NCBI GenBank assembly: GCA_035712365.1
Contig: DASTAW010000048.1
Coordinates: 310,001 to 374,000, forward strand
Direction: 5' to 3'
DNA: 64,000 nucleotides
Source of the DNA: Terriglobia bacterium
GTDB taxonomy: Bacteria > Acidobacteriota > Terriglobia > UBA7540
Shown: in pieces, positions 53,244-61,519 of the stretch
Position numbering within the stretch: position 1 is the stretch's first letter
How the letters are laid out: each line of letters opens with the position of its first letter
Program-made: the position numbers and the translations under genes
Notes under the pieces: generated by a model
Seen by the model: only the letters and a program-made list of their open reading frames with translations
The model's database searches: none
Told to the model about the DNA's origin: nothing

Positions 53244-55811
53244 ATGCATAACATGCGAAAAGGCCCGAGTCAGCACGAGGTGTTGGAAATTTTCCGCAAG
53301 CAGCCGGCGAGAACTTTCCGCATTCGCGAGCTGGTGCGCGAACTCGGCCTGCGCTCGAGCCAGGCCCATGAACTGAGGCAAGTGCTGAACGATCTTTCCA
53401 AGCGCCAGAAAATCCGTGAATCAAAGAAAAGCCATTTCATGCTGTCGCCAAACCCTCACCCCGGCAAGGCATCTGATCGGCGCGCGTGGCGCAAAGGCGA
53501 GGAATTGAATTCACCTATGGCCGCCAGGCACAAAGGCCCCCGCGAGCAACCGGCGGCTCCGCCAGCCGCGAAACCGGCCGCCAGCAATATTGTTTCGGGG
53601 CGCCTGGTGGGGCACCGCGACGGCTACGGATTCGTAGTGCCGGACAAGCCGCTTGAAGGCACCGATCAGGACATCTTCATTCCGCCGGGCGCCATGGGAA
53701 CGGCGCTGCACGGCGACCGGGTAGAAGTCCAGGTGGTGCGGTCGAGGCCGGATGGACGCACTCTTTTTTCACGCGGCGCGCCGTCCAGCAATCGGGTTGA
53801 AGGGCGCATCCTGCGGGTGGCCGAGCGTGCCCAGAGGACTGTGGTGGGCGAATTCCGCATCAGAGAACGGTCCAACTTTGTGGTTCCGTTCGAGCGCCGC
53901 ATCCCCCATGAAATCCTTATTCCGCCGGGCTACCAGTGGCCGCCGGACGGACCGGCCCGCCATCGGCAATTCGGCGGCGAATCCGAAGGCAAGCGAGGGC
54001 GGGGAGCGAAACAAAAATCCTCCAGCCGCGAGTTGGACGGCCTGATTGTGGATGTGGAACTCACTGAGTTTCCCCGGCCCGGCGTCCAGCCGCAGGGCCG
54101 CGTCATCGAAATCCTCGGCAGGCGGGACGAGTTCGGAGTGGACGTGGAAGTCATGGTCCGCAAGCACCACCTCCCGCATCGGTTTCCGGAGGAAGTGCTG
54201 GCGGAAGCGGAAAATGCGCCTCAATTCATTTCGGAGAGCGAACATATCGACCGGCGCGATTTCCGCTCGCTGCCCATCGTGACCATTGACGGCGAAACCG
54301 CGAAAGATTTCGACGACGCCGTTTACGTCGAGCGGCTCAGGAACGGGCATTATCTGCTTCAGGTTCACATTGCTGACGTCGCGCATTATGTCCAGCCGGC
54401 GACGGCCCTCGACCGCGAGGCGCGCCTGCGGGGCAACTCAGTCTATTTCCCGGATCGCGCCGTGCCCATGCTGCCACTCGAGCTTTCAAATGGCATCTGC
54501 AGTCTGAACCCTTACGTTGACCGGCTTGTGATGTCCGCGCTGATGGAAATCGACCATCGGGGCAATACGGTTCGATACGAAATCACGCCGGGAACCGTCC
54601 ACAGCGCGGAGCGCATGACCTACACTGCGGTGCGAGACATCCTGGCCGGCGAGCCGGGCGCCTGCCAAAAGTATCAGGCGCTGGTCCCCAATTTCAAGCT
54701 GATGGAGGAGCTTGCCCAAGTCCTCATCCAGCACCGCCACGAGCGCGGCTCCATCGATTTTGATCTCCCGGAACCGGAAATTATGTTTGACGAGGCAGGG
54801 CACATGGTGGGCGTCACGCGCTCGGAGCGCAACATCGCGCACCGCCTAATCGAAGAATTCATGCTGGCGGCCAACGAAACCGTAGCGGGCTATCTGGAGC
54901 GCAAAGGCGCGCCTTCGCTCTATCGCGTGCACGAAAAGCCCGACCCGAAAAAGGTCCTGGAATTCGAGGAAATTGCCTCGACTTTCGGATATTCGCTCGG
55001 CATCAAATTGCCGGCGCGGCAAAGCCTGCGCATCCACGGCAGAGTTGAGCGCGACCAGGACCGGAGGCTGCATGAACAACTTGAAAAAATTGACCTCGAA
55101 ATCTCTCCGCGGCATTACCAGCGATTAACCGGGCGCATCGAAGGCAAGCCCGAGGAGCGCATTCTTTCCTACCTCATGCTGCGCTCGCTCAAACAGGCCC
55201 GCTATTCGGAGGAAAATCTCGGCCACTTCGCCCTGGCGGCGGCAACTTATACTCACTTCACCTCACCCATCCGGCGTTATCCGGACCTGATGGTACACCG
55301 TGTCCTGAAACAGGTCCTTCACCAGGAGAAGCAGGGTTACGCCCGGGGAAAACTTGCTCCTGGCGGACCGGATCCCAACGACGCCGTGGGTAATCAGCCG
55401 GCCTCGAAGTCGAGCACGGCGGGACATCCGGCGCCCGTCAGCCCCGGTGAACTGCGGGCTGCGGCCATTGAAAGCTCCGAGGCTGAGCGCCGCGCGCAGG
55501 ATGCTGAACGCGAACTAATTAACCTGAAGAAGGTCGCATTCATGGCCCAGCATGTTGGCGACGAATTCGACGCTCTGCTCATCTCGCTTACCAAGCACGG
55601 GTTCTTCGTGGAACTCGTTGACCTGTTCGTGGAAGGCTTCGTTTCGCTCGAAAGCCTGGAGGATGATCGTTACGTTTATCGCGAGAGCTTGCGCGCCGCT
55701 GTGGGACGCCACAGCAACAAGACCTACCGGCTGGGTGACAGAATTCGCGTACGCCTGGACCGTGTGGACGCCATCGAGAACCGAATGGATTTTTCGGTGG
55801 TGGCTGAGTAG
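53244..55811 (+). CDS. rnr: Ribonuclease R
   Basis: An 855-residue 3'-5' exoribonuclease. An N-terminal winged helix (KGPSQHEVLEIFRKQPARTF, about residues 6-70) is followed by a basic linker, cold-shock domains, and the RNB domain with VTIDGETAKDFDDAVYVERL (the four catalytic Asp cluster). YTHFTSPIRRYPDLMVHRVLKQ follows. Between this and the C-terminal S1 domain is a ~65-residue insertion rich in Pro, Ala and Ser (GKLAPGGPDPNDAVGNQPAS), which is not usual. The S1 domain begins near VGDEFDALLISLTKHGFFVEL. Confidence 0.95.
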   Translation: MHNMRKGPSQHEVLEIFRKQPARTFRIRELVRELGLRSSQAHELRQVLNDLSKRQKIRESKKSHFMLSPNPHPGKASDRRAWRKGEELNSPMAARHKGPREQPAAPPAAKPAASNIVSGRLVGHRDGYGFVVPDKPLEGTDQDIFIPPGAMGTALHGDRVEVQVVRSRPDGRTLFSRGAPSSNRVEGRILRVAERAQRTVVGEFRIRERSNFVVPFERRIPHEILIPPGYQWPPDGPARHRQFGGESEGKRGRGAKQKSSSRELDGLIVDVELTEFPRPGVQPQGRVIEILGRRDEFGVDVEVMVRKHHLPHRFPEEVLAEAENAPQFISESEHIDRRDFRSLPIVTIDGETAKDFDDAVYVERLRNGHYLLQVHIADVAHYVQPATALDREARLRGNSVYFPDRAVPMLPLELSNGICSLNPYVDRLVMSALMEIDHRGNTVRYEITPGTVHSAERMTYTAVRDILAGEPGACQKYQALVPNFKLMEELAQVLIQHRHERGSIDFDLPEPEIMFDEAGHMVGVTRSERNIAHRLIEEFMLAANETVAGYLERKGAPSLYRVHEKPDPKKVLEFEEIASTFGYSLGIKLPARQSLRIHGRVERDQDRRLHEQLEKIDLEISPRHYQRLTGRIEGKPEERILSYLMLRSLKQARYSEENLGHFALAAATYTHFTSPIRRYPDLMVHRVLKQVLHQEKQGYARGKLAPGGPDPNDAVGNQPASKSSTAGHPAPVSPGELRAAAIESSEAERRAQDAERELINLKKVAFMAQHVGDEFDALLISLTKHGFFVELVDLFVEGFVSLESLEDDRYVYRESLRAAVGRHSNKTYRLGDRIRVRLDRVDAIENRMDFSVVAE

Positions 55812-56363
55812 CGGGAGTCGTTTGGCTCTCAGCGCGGCCTGGCGGATGCGCCGCTTGTGCCGAACGTAAATCACTGACTTCTGACTTCTGGCTCCTGCCT
55901 TCCAGCCTCTGCCGCCCGAATATGCTTGACAAACACTGGCCTAGTATGATAGCCTTCCTTCTTTGAGTGTTTGCAAGCCACGAGTTTTCCGCGACTAAAA
56001 GAGGCAAAATGGGACAAAAAACACGTTTTTTGAAAAACAAACCGGAGAAGTCACTGAAAACAAACAGGAATTTCCAAAAAACAAACCGGAACAAAGCTAA
56101 AAACAAAGCGGAGAAGTTGTTGAAGACACGTGCCTGTGGGAAAAACGAACCGGAACAAACCGGAAAACGAAGCTACCGATCTTGTTGAAAATAAAGAAGA
56201 GCTAAAAAACGGTTCGAAAACGAACCGAAGCAAACCTTGATAGTCCGTGTAGCCAGGTCTAACCTTCCCATGCGACCGTTGGATGCGCCCGCAGGCCCCC
56301 TTCTGCAACTGGTGGCGCGCCCCGTGGTTTGACTTCAGACGCGGCACGGCATAGCATTCTTCC
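55812..56363. other. Long intergenic stretch containing an A-rich repeat tract
   Basis: About 550 bases between rnr and the zinc-ribbon gene without a supported gene. A TTGACA is at 55927-55932 but lacks a good -10. The part from about 55990 to 56235 is strikingly A-rich (purines on the + strand) against the GC-rich background and holds degenerate repeats, listed separately. Confidence 0.6.
55990..56235. repeat. A-rich degenerate repeat tract with ACAAACCGGA motif
   Basis: The motif ACAAACCGGA or a one-base variant recurs at least five times. A 29-base unit at 56033-56061 recurs at 56099-56127 with five mismatches (65-base offset). Within the tract an inverted repeat CAAAAAA-CACG-TTTTTTG lies at 56014-56031. 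The + strand can be read as a Lys/Asn-rich frame from 55967 to 56188, but its repetitive composition and missing Shine-Dalgarno make coding unlikely. Confidence 0.75.
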
Positions 56364-56678
56364 ATGGCTTCCAACCGGAGTGAACATGACGAGATGGAGC
56401 TGGAATGTCCGTGCTGTGGAGCGCGTCTGAAGATTGATGTTTCGCTCGGCAAAGTGATCTGGCACGGGCAGCCGCCCAGGAAGTCCGAGGCCCCCGACAT
56501 CGACCACTCCGCGCAGTTGCTTGAAAAGGAACGGGAACGGCGCGAAGCCCTGTTCAGGAAGGGTACTGAAGACGAGAAGTCCAAGGCGCAGTTGCTGGAG
56601 AAGAAATTTGATGAAGCACTCAAACGGTCCAAGGATGAGCCGATCGTCCGGCCTGTCCGCGATTTTGACCTTGATTAG
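56364..56678 (+). CDS. Small zinc-ribbon plus coiled-coil protein
   Basis: A 104-residue protein. Residues 14-25 contain ELECPCCGARLKI, a CxxC knuckle; no second CxxC follows, so zinc binding would need a partner or dimer. The rest (about 45-90) is a charged helix, AQLLEKERERREALFRKGTEDE..., probably coiled coil. Its start is at 56364; no recognised family. It lies between rnr and the EF-G-like gene on the same strand. It resembles small regulatory zinc-ribbon proteins only in composition. Confidence 0.6.
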   Translation: MASNRSEHDEMELECPCCGARLKIDVSLGKVIWHGQPPRKSEAPDIDHSAQLLEKERERREALFRKGTEDEKSKAQLLEKKFDEALKRSKDEPIVRPVRDFDLD

Positions 56679-56764
56679 ATATTAGATAGAGGAGACAACC
56701 AAGTGAATTTGTTTTGCGCCAGCCAGGCCGTGCGTCGCGCGGACCCGGGCCCTCTCCATGCGCG

Positions 56765-56794
56765 TTGAACCCTGCCGAAAAGCTGTGTTAGGAT
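56765..56794 (+). promoter_or_regulatory. Candidate promoter of the EF-G2-like gene
   Basis: TTGAAC (56765-56770) and TAGGAT (56789-56794) are spaced by 18 bases, each with four of six consensus matches. The predicted 5' UTR is about 57 bases and includes GAGGAG before the GTG start. Confidence 0.45.
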
Positions 56795-56857
56795 GCGACG
56801 TTGCTCTGAAAACCGAATAGACCAAGACGTAACGCCTTACACCTTGAGGAGTCTCGC

Positions 56858-58957
56858 GTGAAAATCTACGACGGTGAGAACATCCGCAACGTTGCGCTGC
56901 TGGGCCATGCCGACACAGGGAAAACGCAGCTTGCTTCCGCGATGCTTTATACCTCGGGAGTCACCACGCGGCTGGGCAAAGTGGACGACGGAACTTCAGT
57001 GACGGATTTCGACGAAGAGGAAATTGAACGCGGCTTCTCAATCAGCGCGGCCGTGGCCAACGCCGAATGGAATGGCGCCAAAGTCAATCTGATTGACACT
57101 CCCGGCTTCAACATTTTCCTTTACGAAGCTGAGGCCGCCCTGAAAGCTGCTGACGCGGCATTGATTGTTGTCCACGCGGTGAGCGGCGTGGAGGTGCAGA
57201 CAGAGAAAACGTGGGGTTTCTGCCAGAAATACGATCTGCCCCGCGCCCTGGTGATGAACCAGATGGACCGCGAGCGCGCAAGCTTCAGGCGCACCCTGGA
57301 CGCCCTCACCAACGCCTTTGGGCGGACGGTCGTTCCCGTGCAGCTCCCCATCGGCGAGGAAAAGGATTTTCGCGGAGTCGTCGATCTCGTCCGAATGCGC
57401 GCCGCCCTCTATGAGAGCAACGGCTCGGGCAAGGCCAAAGACAGCGAAGTTCCGGCGGAGATGCAGGAGGAAGCCACCGCGGCCCACGAAGCTCTGGTGG
57501 AGATGGTCGCGGAAGGAAACGATCAGCTTCTGGAAGAATTCTTTGAAAAGGGAACCATCCCGATTGAAGACCTGGTGCCGGGGCTTCGCCAGGCAGTGGC
57601 AGAAAAGCGGTTGACCCCCGTCGTGGTCACTTCGGCCCTTCACAATGTGGGGACCCAGAGCCTGCTGGAGTTTGTGGCTGATTATCTGCCGGCGCCTGTG
57701 GCCAGCGGGACGGCTGAGGGCATCGACCGTGAAGGCGGAGAGAAAGTCGCCCGAAAAATCTCCAACGATGGACCCGCATCGGCCTACGTTTTCAAGACCG
57801 TGGCCGATCCCTTTGCCGGGCGGCTCAGCCTGTTCAAAGTGATGTCGGGAGTCATCAAGAGCGAGGCGACATTGCAGAATTTCAACCGTGGCACGGCGGA
57901 GCGACTGGCCCACATCGCCGTGCCCCAGGGCAAGTCCCAAACTCCCGTCGCGGAACTTCGCGCCGGCGACATCGGGGTGGTGGCCAAACTCAAGGAAACT
58001 TTGACGGGCGATACGCTGGGTGACAAAAACGCGCCGATTATCTATCCGCAGGTGAAACTTGCGGAGCCCGCCATCTCATTCGCCATCGAGCCAAAATCCC
58101 GCGGCGATGAAGATAAGCTTTCCACGGCAATCCATCGCATGCTGGAAGAAGACCTGCTTCTCCGGTTTTCGCGCGATGGCCAAACCAAGGAATTTCTGCT
58201 TTCCGGCTCTGGACAGCAGCACGTGGAAGTCGCCGTCGCAAAGTTGAAGCGCCGCTACAACGTCGAGGTGACGCTGAAAGCGCCGAAAATCCCTTACCGC
58301 GAAACGGTCCGCGGCAAGGCTGATGCACAGGGGAAGTACAAGAAACAGACGGGCGGCCATGGCCAGTACGGCGACTGCAAGATCAAAATGGAACCGCTGG
58401 GGCGCGGCGACGGTTTCGATTTCGTCAACGACATTTTTGGCGGCGCAATCCCCAGAAATTACATCCCCGCCGTCGAAAAAGGGATCATCGAATCGGCCGG
58501 GCGCGGTTTTCTGGCTGGCTATCCGGTGGTGGATTTCCGGGTGATTCTTTATGACGGTTCCTACCACGATGTGGATTCTTCCGAACTGGCCTTCAAAATC
58601 GCCGGATCGATGGCCTTCAAGAAATGCATGGAGCAGGCCAAGCCCTGCCTGTTGGAGCCCATCATGGACGTTGAGGTCACCGTCCCTGAAAACTTTTCGG
58701 GAGACATCATGGGCAACATGACTAGCCGCCGCGGAAGGATCCAGGGGATGGAACCCAGGGGCCAGTCCACCATCATCAAGGCCCAGGTCCCGCTGGCAGA
58801 AATGCTGACATACGCGTCAGACCTGACGTCGATGACCCAGGGGCGCGGAACCTATTCCATGGATTTCTCCCGCTATGACGTCGTGCCACAACAGATTTCT
58901 GACAAGATTGTCGCCGAGGCCAGGGCCGCCGGCCACGGCAAGGAAGAAGAAGAATAA
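56858..58957 (+). CDS. EF-G-like GTPase (EF-G2 type)
   Basis: A 699-residue translational GTPase with full EF-G length. G1 reads ALLGHADTGKTQLASAML, G3 DTPGFN and G4 MNQMD, whereas canonical EF-G has AHIDAGKTT and NKMD. The domain II-V sequence includes GQQHVEVAVAKLKRRY, ETVRGKADAQGKYKKQTGGHGQYGD and the C-terminal EVTVPENFSGDIMGNMTSRRG. The pattern fits the EF-G2 paralogue rather than FusA. Start is GTG with GAGGAG upstream. A true EF-G gene is not in the window. The role of EF-G2 is not well defined. Confidence 0.88.
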   Translation: MKIYDGENIRNVALLGHADTGKTQLASAMLYTSGVTTRLGKVDDGTSVTDFDEEEIERGFSISAAVANAEWNGAKVNLIDTPGFNIFLYEAEAALKAADAALIVVHAVSGVEVQTEKTWGFCQKYDLPRALVMNQMDRERASFRRTLDALTNAFGRTVVPVQLPIGEEKDFRGVVDLVRMRAALYESNGSGKAKDSEVPAEMQEEATAAHEALVEMVAEGNDQLLEEFFEKGTIPIEDLVPGLRQAVAEKRLTPVVVTSALHNVGTQSLLEFVADYLPAPVASGTAEGIDREGGEKVARKISNDGPASAYVFKTVADPFAGRLSLFKVMSGVIKSEATLQNFNRGTAERLAHIAVPQGKSQTPVAELRAGDIGVVAKLKETLTGDTLGDKNAPIIYPQVKLAEPAISFAIEPKSRGDEDKLSTAIHRMLEEDLLLRFSRDGQTKEFLLSGSGQQHVEVAVAKLKRRYNVEVTLKAPKIPYRETVRGKADAQGKYKKQTGGHGQYGDCKIKMEPLGRGDGFDFVNDIFGGAIPRNYIPAVEKGIIESAGRGFLAGYPVVDFRVILYDGSYHDVDSSELAFKIAGSMAFKKCMEQAKPCLLEPIMDVEVTVPENFSGDIMGNMTSRRGRIQGMEPRGQSTIIKAQVPLAEMLTYASDLTSMTQGRGTYSMDFSRYDVVPQQISDKIVAEARAAGHGKEEEE

Positions 58958-59009
58958 GCGGGATTTCGGGCACGGTCCATCGGCCGCCGGCCAGCACGGC
59001 ACAGAGCTT

Positions 59010-60002
59010 ATGAGGAAAGCGATCTGGTTGCTGTTCTGCTTCATGCTGCCAGTCGTTTTGCGCGCGGCCGCCATGAGCAAAACTCCCATTCTGCTGGACA
59101 CGGATATTGGCACTGACATCGACGATGCGTTTGCCCTGGCCCTGATTGTACGCAGTCCTGAACTGGAATTGCTGGGCGTGACAACGGTCAGTGGAGATAC
59201 CGAGGCGCGGGCGCGGTTGGCTGCAAAGTTCCTCTGGGAGTCAGGATTTCGCCGCGTGCCGGTTGTGGCGGGCGAACCGGGTAAGCCGCTCCCGATAGAC
59301 CAGGCGCGCTGGGCCAAAGGCTTCAGAAGTCCGCAACTGCAGCCCGGGAGCGCCGTCGATTTTCTGGATGCAACTCTTCGGCGACAGGCCGGAAAAATCA
59401 CGATCGTAGCCATCGGGCCGCTCAGCAACATTGCTGTCCTGCTGCAAAAAGATCCCGCGATTTCAAAAAAGATTAACCAGATCGTCCTGATGGGCGGCTC
59501 GATCCATCACGGCTACGGCGAAAGCACAACTCCTGTTGCGGAATACAATATCGCCTCTGATCCTGTAGCCGCACAGGCGGTTTTCCGCTCCGGCGTTCAT
59601 ATCGTGATGGCTCCGCTCGACGTGACCGCGATGCTGCAACTCCATGCGGCGGCACGCCACCGCGTTTTCACTAATGCCACGCCGATAGCGGATGCCCTGG
59701 CAATCCTCTACAAACTGTGGAATCACCGAACACCAATTCTATTTGATCCCATGGCCGTGGCAATGCTCATCGATCCCGCCCTTTGCCAGACCAAACCTTT
59801 AAATGTTGGAGTCGATTCGAACGGTTTCACCCGCGTTGTGGACAGCCAGCCGCCCAACGCAACTGTCGCGCTCGAAACCGATCCGGCAAAATTCTTCGAG
59901 TTTTACCTCGGCCGCATCGCGCCCGAGGCTGAAACATCGGTCAATCGAGAATTGAGGTTAGATGTGGCGCTCCAGGGTGCAGGTATCGCCGGCTATCGGT
60001 AA
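59010..60002 (+). CDS. Exported inosine-uridine-type nucleoside hydrolase
   Basis: A 330-residue nucleoside hydrolase that cleaves ribonucleosides to base and ribose. The calcium-binding motif DTDIGTDIDDAFAL is near the N-terminus of the mature part, and VAEYNIASDPVAAQAVF carries the family's Asn-x-x-x-Asp segment. A signal peptide (RKAIWLLFCFMLPVVLRAAA) precedes it, so hydrolysis would be outside the cytoplasm. I start at 59010, after the EF-G2 stop. It overlaps the convergent M23 gene by 10 bases at the 3' end. With add it suggests nucleoside scavenging. Confidence 0.92.
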   Translation: MRKAIWLLFCFMLPVVLRAAAMSKTPILLDTDIGTDIDDAFALALIVRSPELELLGVTTVSGDTEARARLAAKFLWESGFRRVPVVAGEPGKPLPIDQARWAKGFRSPQLQPGSAVDFLDATLRRQAGKITIVAIGPLSNIAVLLQKDPAISKKINQIVLMGGSIHHGYGESTTPVAEYNIASDPVAAQAVFRSGVHIVMAPLDVTAMLQLHAAARHRVFTNATPIADALAILYKLWNHRTPILFDPMAVAMLIDPALCQTKPLNVGVDSNGFTRVVDSQPPNATVALETDPAKFFEFYLGRIAPEAETSVNRELRLDVALQGAGIAGYR

Positions 60003-61411
60003 GGCCCAAGCTTTGCAGTTATCCGATCGTGGATCCAATGCGGGTCCCACCACTCAAGAGGATCTACAAAGGCTCCGTCCAGCAGAACGGAAAAGTGGAG
60101 ATGGTCGCCTCCGGCAAGCCCCGTCTCTCCGCTGTGGCCGATGATCTGCCCGCGAGTTACGTGGTCGCCCGGCTTGACGGCGAACGAACTCAGATGCCCA
60201 TAGAGGCTTTGCAGCCCGCACCCATGGTCGATGAGGATCGCGTTGCCGTAAATGCCGAAATAATGGGCGAAGACCACCACGCCATCATTGGCAGCGGGAA
60301 CTGGCGAATGCGCGGTCGCGGCAAGATCGTATCCAAGGTGGGTCTCCTGATCCACCTCCTGGCCATCATAGTGATAGGTCCGGAAGTCGGCAAAGTGGGC
60401 CTCCACCTTCGAGTGTGGAAAGCGCAAAAAGGCCTGCGTCCACAGAAATTGGGGAGCCGTATTCTGTGAGTATGCCACCAGCAACTGTGAGTCAATCACG
60501 CGAAGGCGGCGGTTGAGCATCACGTAGTTTTTCAGCAGGCTTCCTTCGTCCTGAAGTTCGGGGGTATGGCTGAGAATCGCGGGAACAACGCGATTCATGA
60601 AGTCGTCCGACAACTTGATGGTGCCTTTGTGGAATTTTTGCGGAGTGACCTGGCAGGAGAATCCAGAGGTTGTCTCGTTTCCGACAATGTCGCGGGCGAC
60701 AACCCGGGTGGGGGTTTTTGGATCAACGTCATAAGGGATGGCAAACAGACACATCCGGGTGTCAGGGAGGGACTTTTTCACCGGCCAGCTCCGGAAGAAA
60801 TACTGCCCCACCTGGACGCCTGATTTCGTCGTGCCCTGAGAAACCTTAAATAGCAGCAGGTCGCAGCCTCCCTGGTTCACGTAGACCTGCCGGGTGAGAA
60901 TTTCGATCGTGGGTGGATGGAAGCGGACCGGCAAGTCAAGACTCATCTGGTTCCTGCCGCCACGAAAAAACCTTCCCCAGGAATCGTTGGTGGCCACGAT
61001 TTCCAGCGTCGCGCGGCCCTCCTTCAGGTCAGGAATGTGCTGGTGGCCGACCTGCGCCTTGAAAACGCCGCTGCTGGCAGGCTGCCTGGCCCAGAATTTC
61101 CACCACGGCGTGGAGGGAGCATTGTGAATTTCACTCGACAGAGGAACTGAGAAGCTGCGGTTCTCCTGGTGGAGGTCCGCAACCACGGTTCTCAGCGCGT
61201 GCTCGCTGTCGCGCACGGTGAACTCAATGGTGGTTTGATTTCCGATTCCATTAACAGGTTCGCTGACTTTGATCACCGGAGCCTCGCGGCTGAAAGCTTT
61301 CCATCCGAGAATAACCAGCCCGGCTATGAGGACGAGAAGTAATAGGACCCAGCCCTTGCCTGAGCTTGCTCGCGGTCTGTGATAAGGCGTCTTCAATATG
61401 TTTCCTCCCAA
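59993..61411 (-). CDS. Membrane-anchored M23-family (LytM) metallopeptidase
   Basis: A 472-residue protein with a single N-terminal membrane anchor (GWVLLLLVLIAGLVILGWKAF). A long beta-rich periplasmic region precedes the C-terminal LytM domain. Zinc ligands appear as THLGYDLAATAHSPVPAANDG (HxxxD) and GDHLHFSVLLDG (HxH), with GHLSSFAVKPGDHVTRGQIIGHSG between. It likely cleaves peptidoglycan peptide crosslinks. The N-terminal ~300 residues have no match I recognise; they include FTVRDSEHALRTVVAD-type Ig-like segments. Confidence 0.9.
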   Translation of the reverse strand: MGGNILKTPYHRPRASSGKGWVLLLLVLIAGLVILGWKAFSREAPVIKVSEPVNGIGNQTTIEFTVRDSEHALRTVVADLHQENRSFSVPLSSEIHNAPSTPWWKFWARQPASSGVFKAQVGHQHIPDLKEGRATLEIVATNDSWGRFFRGGRNQMSLDLPVRFHPPTIEILTRQVYVNQGGCDLLLFKVSQGTTKSGVQVGQYFFRSWPVKKSLPDTRMCLFAIPYDVDPKTPTRVVARDIVGNETTSGFSCQVTPQKFHKGTIKLSDDFMNRVVPAILSHTPELQDEGSLLKNYVMLNRRLRVIDSQLLVAYSQNTAPQFLWTQAFLRFPHSKVEAHFADFRTYHYDGQEVDQETHLGYDLAATAHSPVPAANDGVVVFAHYFGIYGNAILIDHGCGLQSLYGHLSSFAVKPGDHVTRGQIIGHSGETGLAGGDHLHFSVLLDGAFVDPLEWWDPHWIHDRITAKLGPYR

Positions 61412-61519
61412 TGCGTGTTCATCATTGCAACTTAAGAACTATATCATCCTCGCAAAAGATGACGTCGTACCGGAAGGGCGGAAGACGTGTCTCTGAACCT
61501 CACGAAGTAAGAGAGCTTA

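Noticed and set aside
55927-55932. TTGACA as a promoter downstream of rnr
   Set aside because: No acceptable -10 hexamer lies 16-18 bases downstream.
55967-56188. 74-codon Lys/Asn-rich ORF in the A-rich tract
   Set aside because: Driven by the repeated ACAAACCGGA units and A-rich composition, with no ribosome site; treated as a repeat instead.
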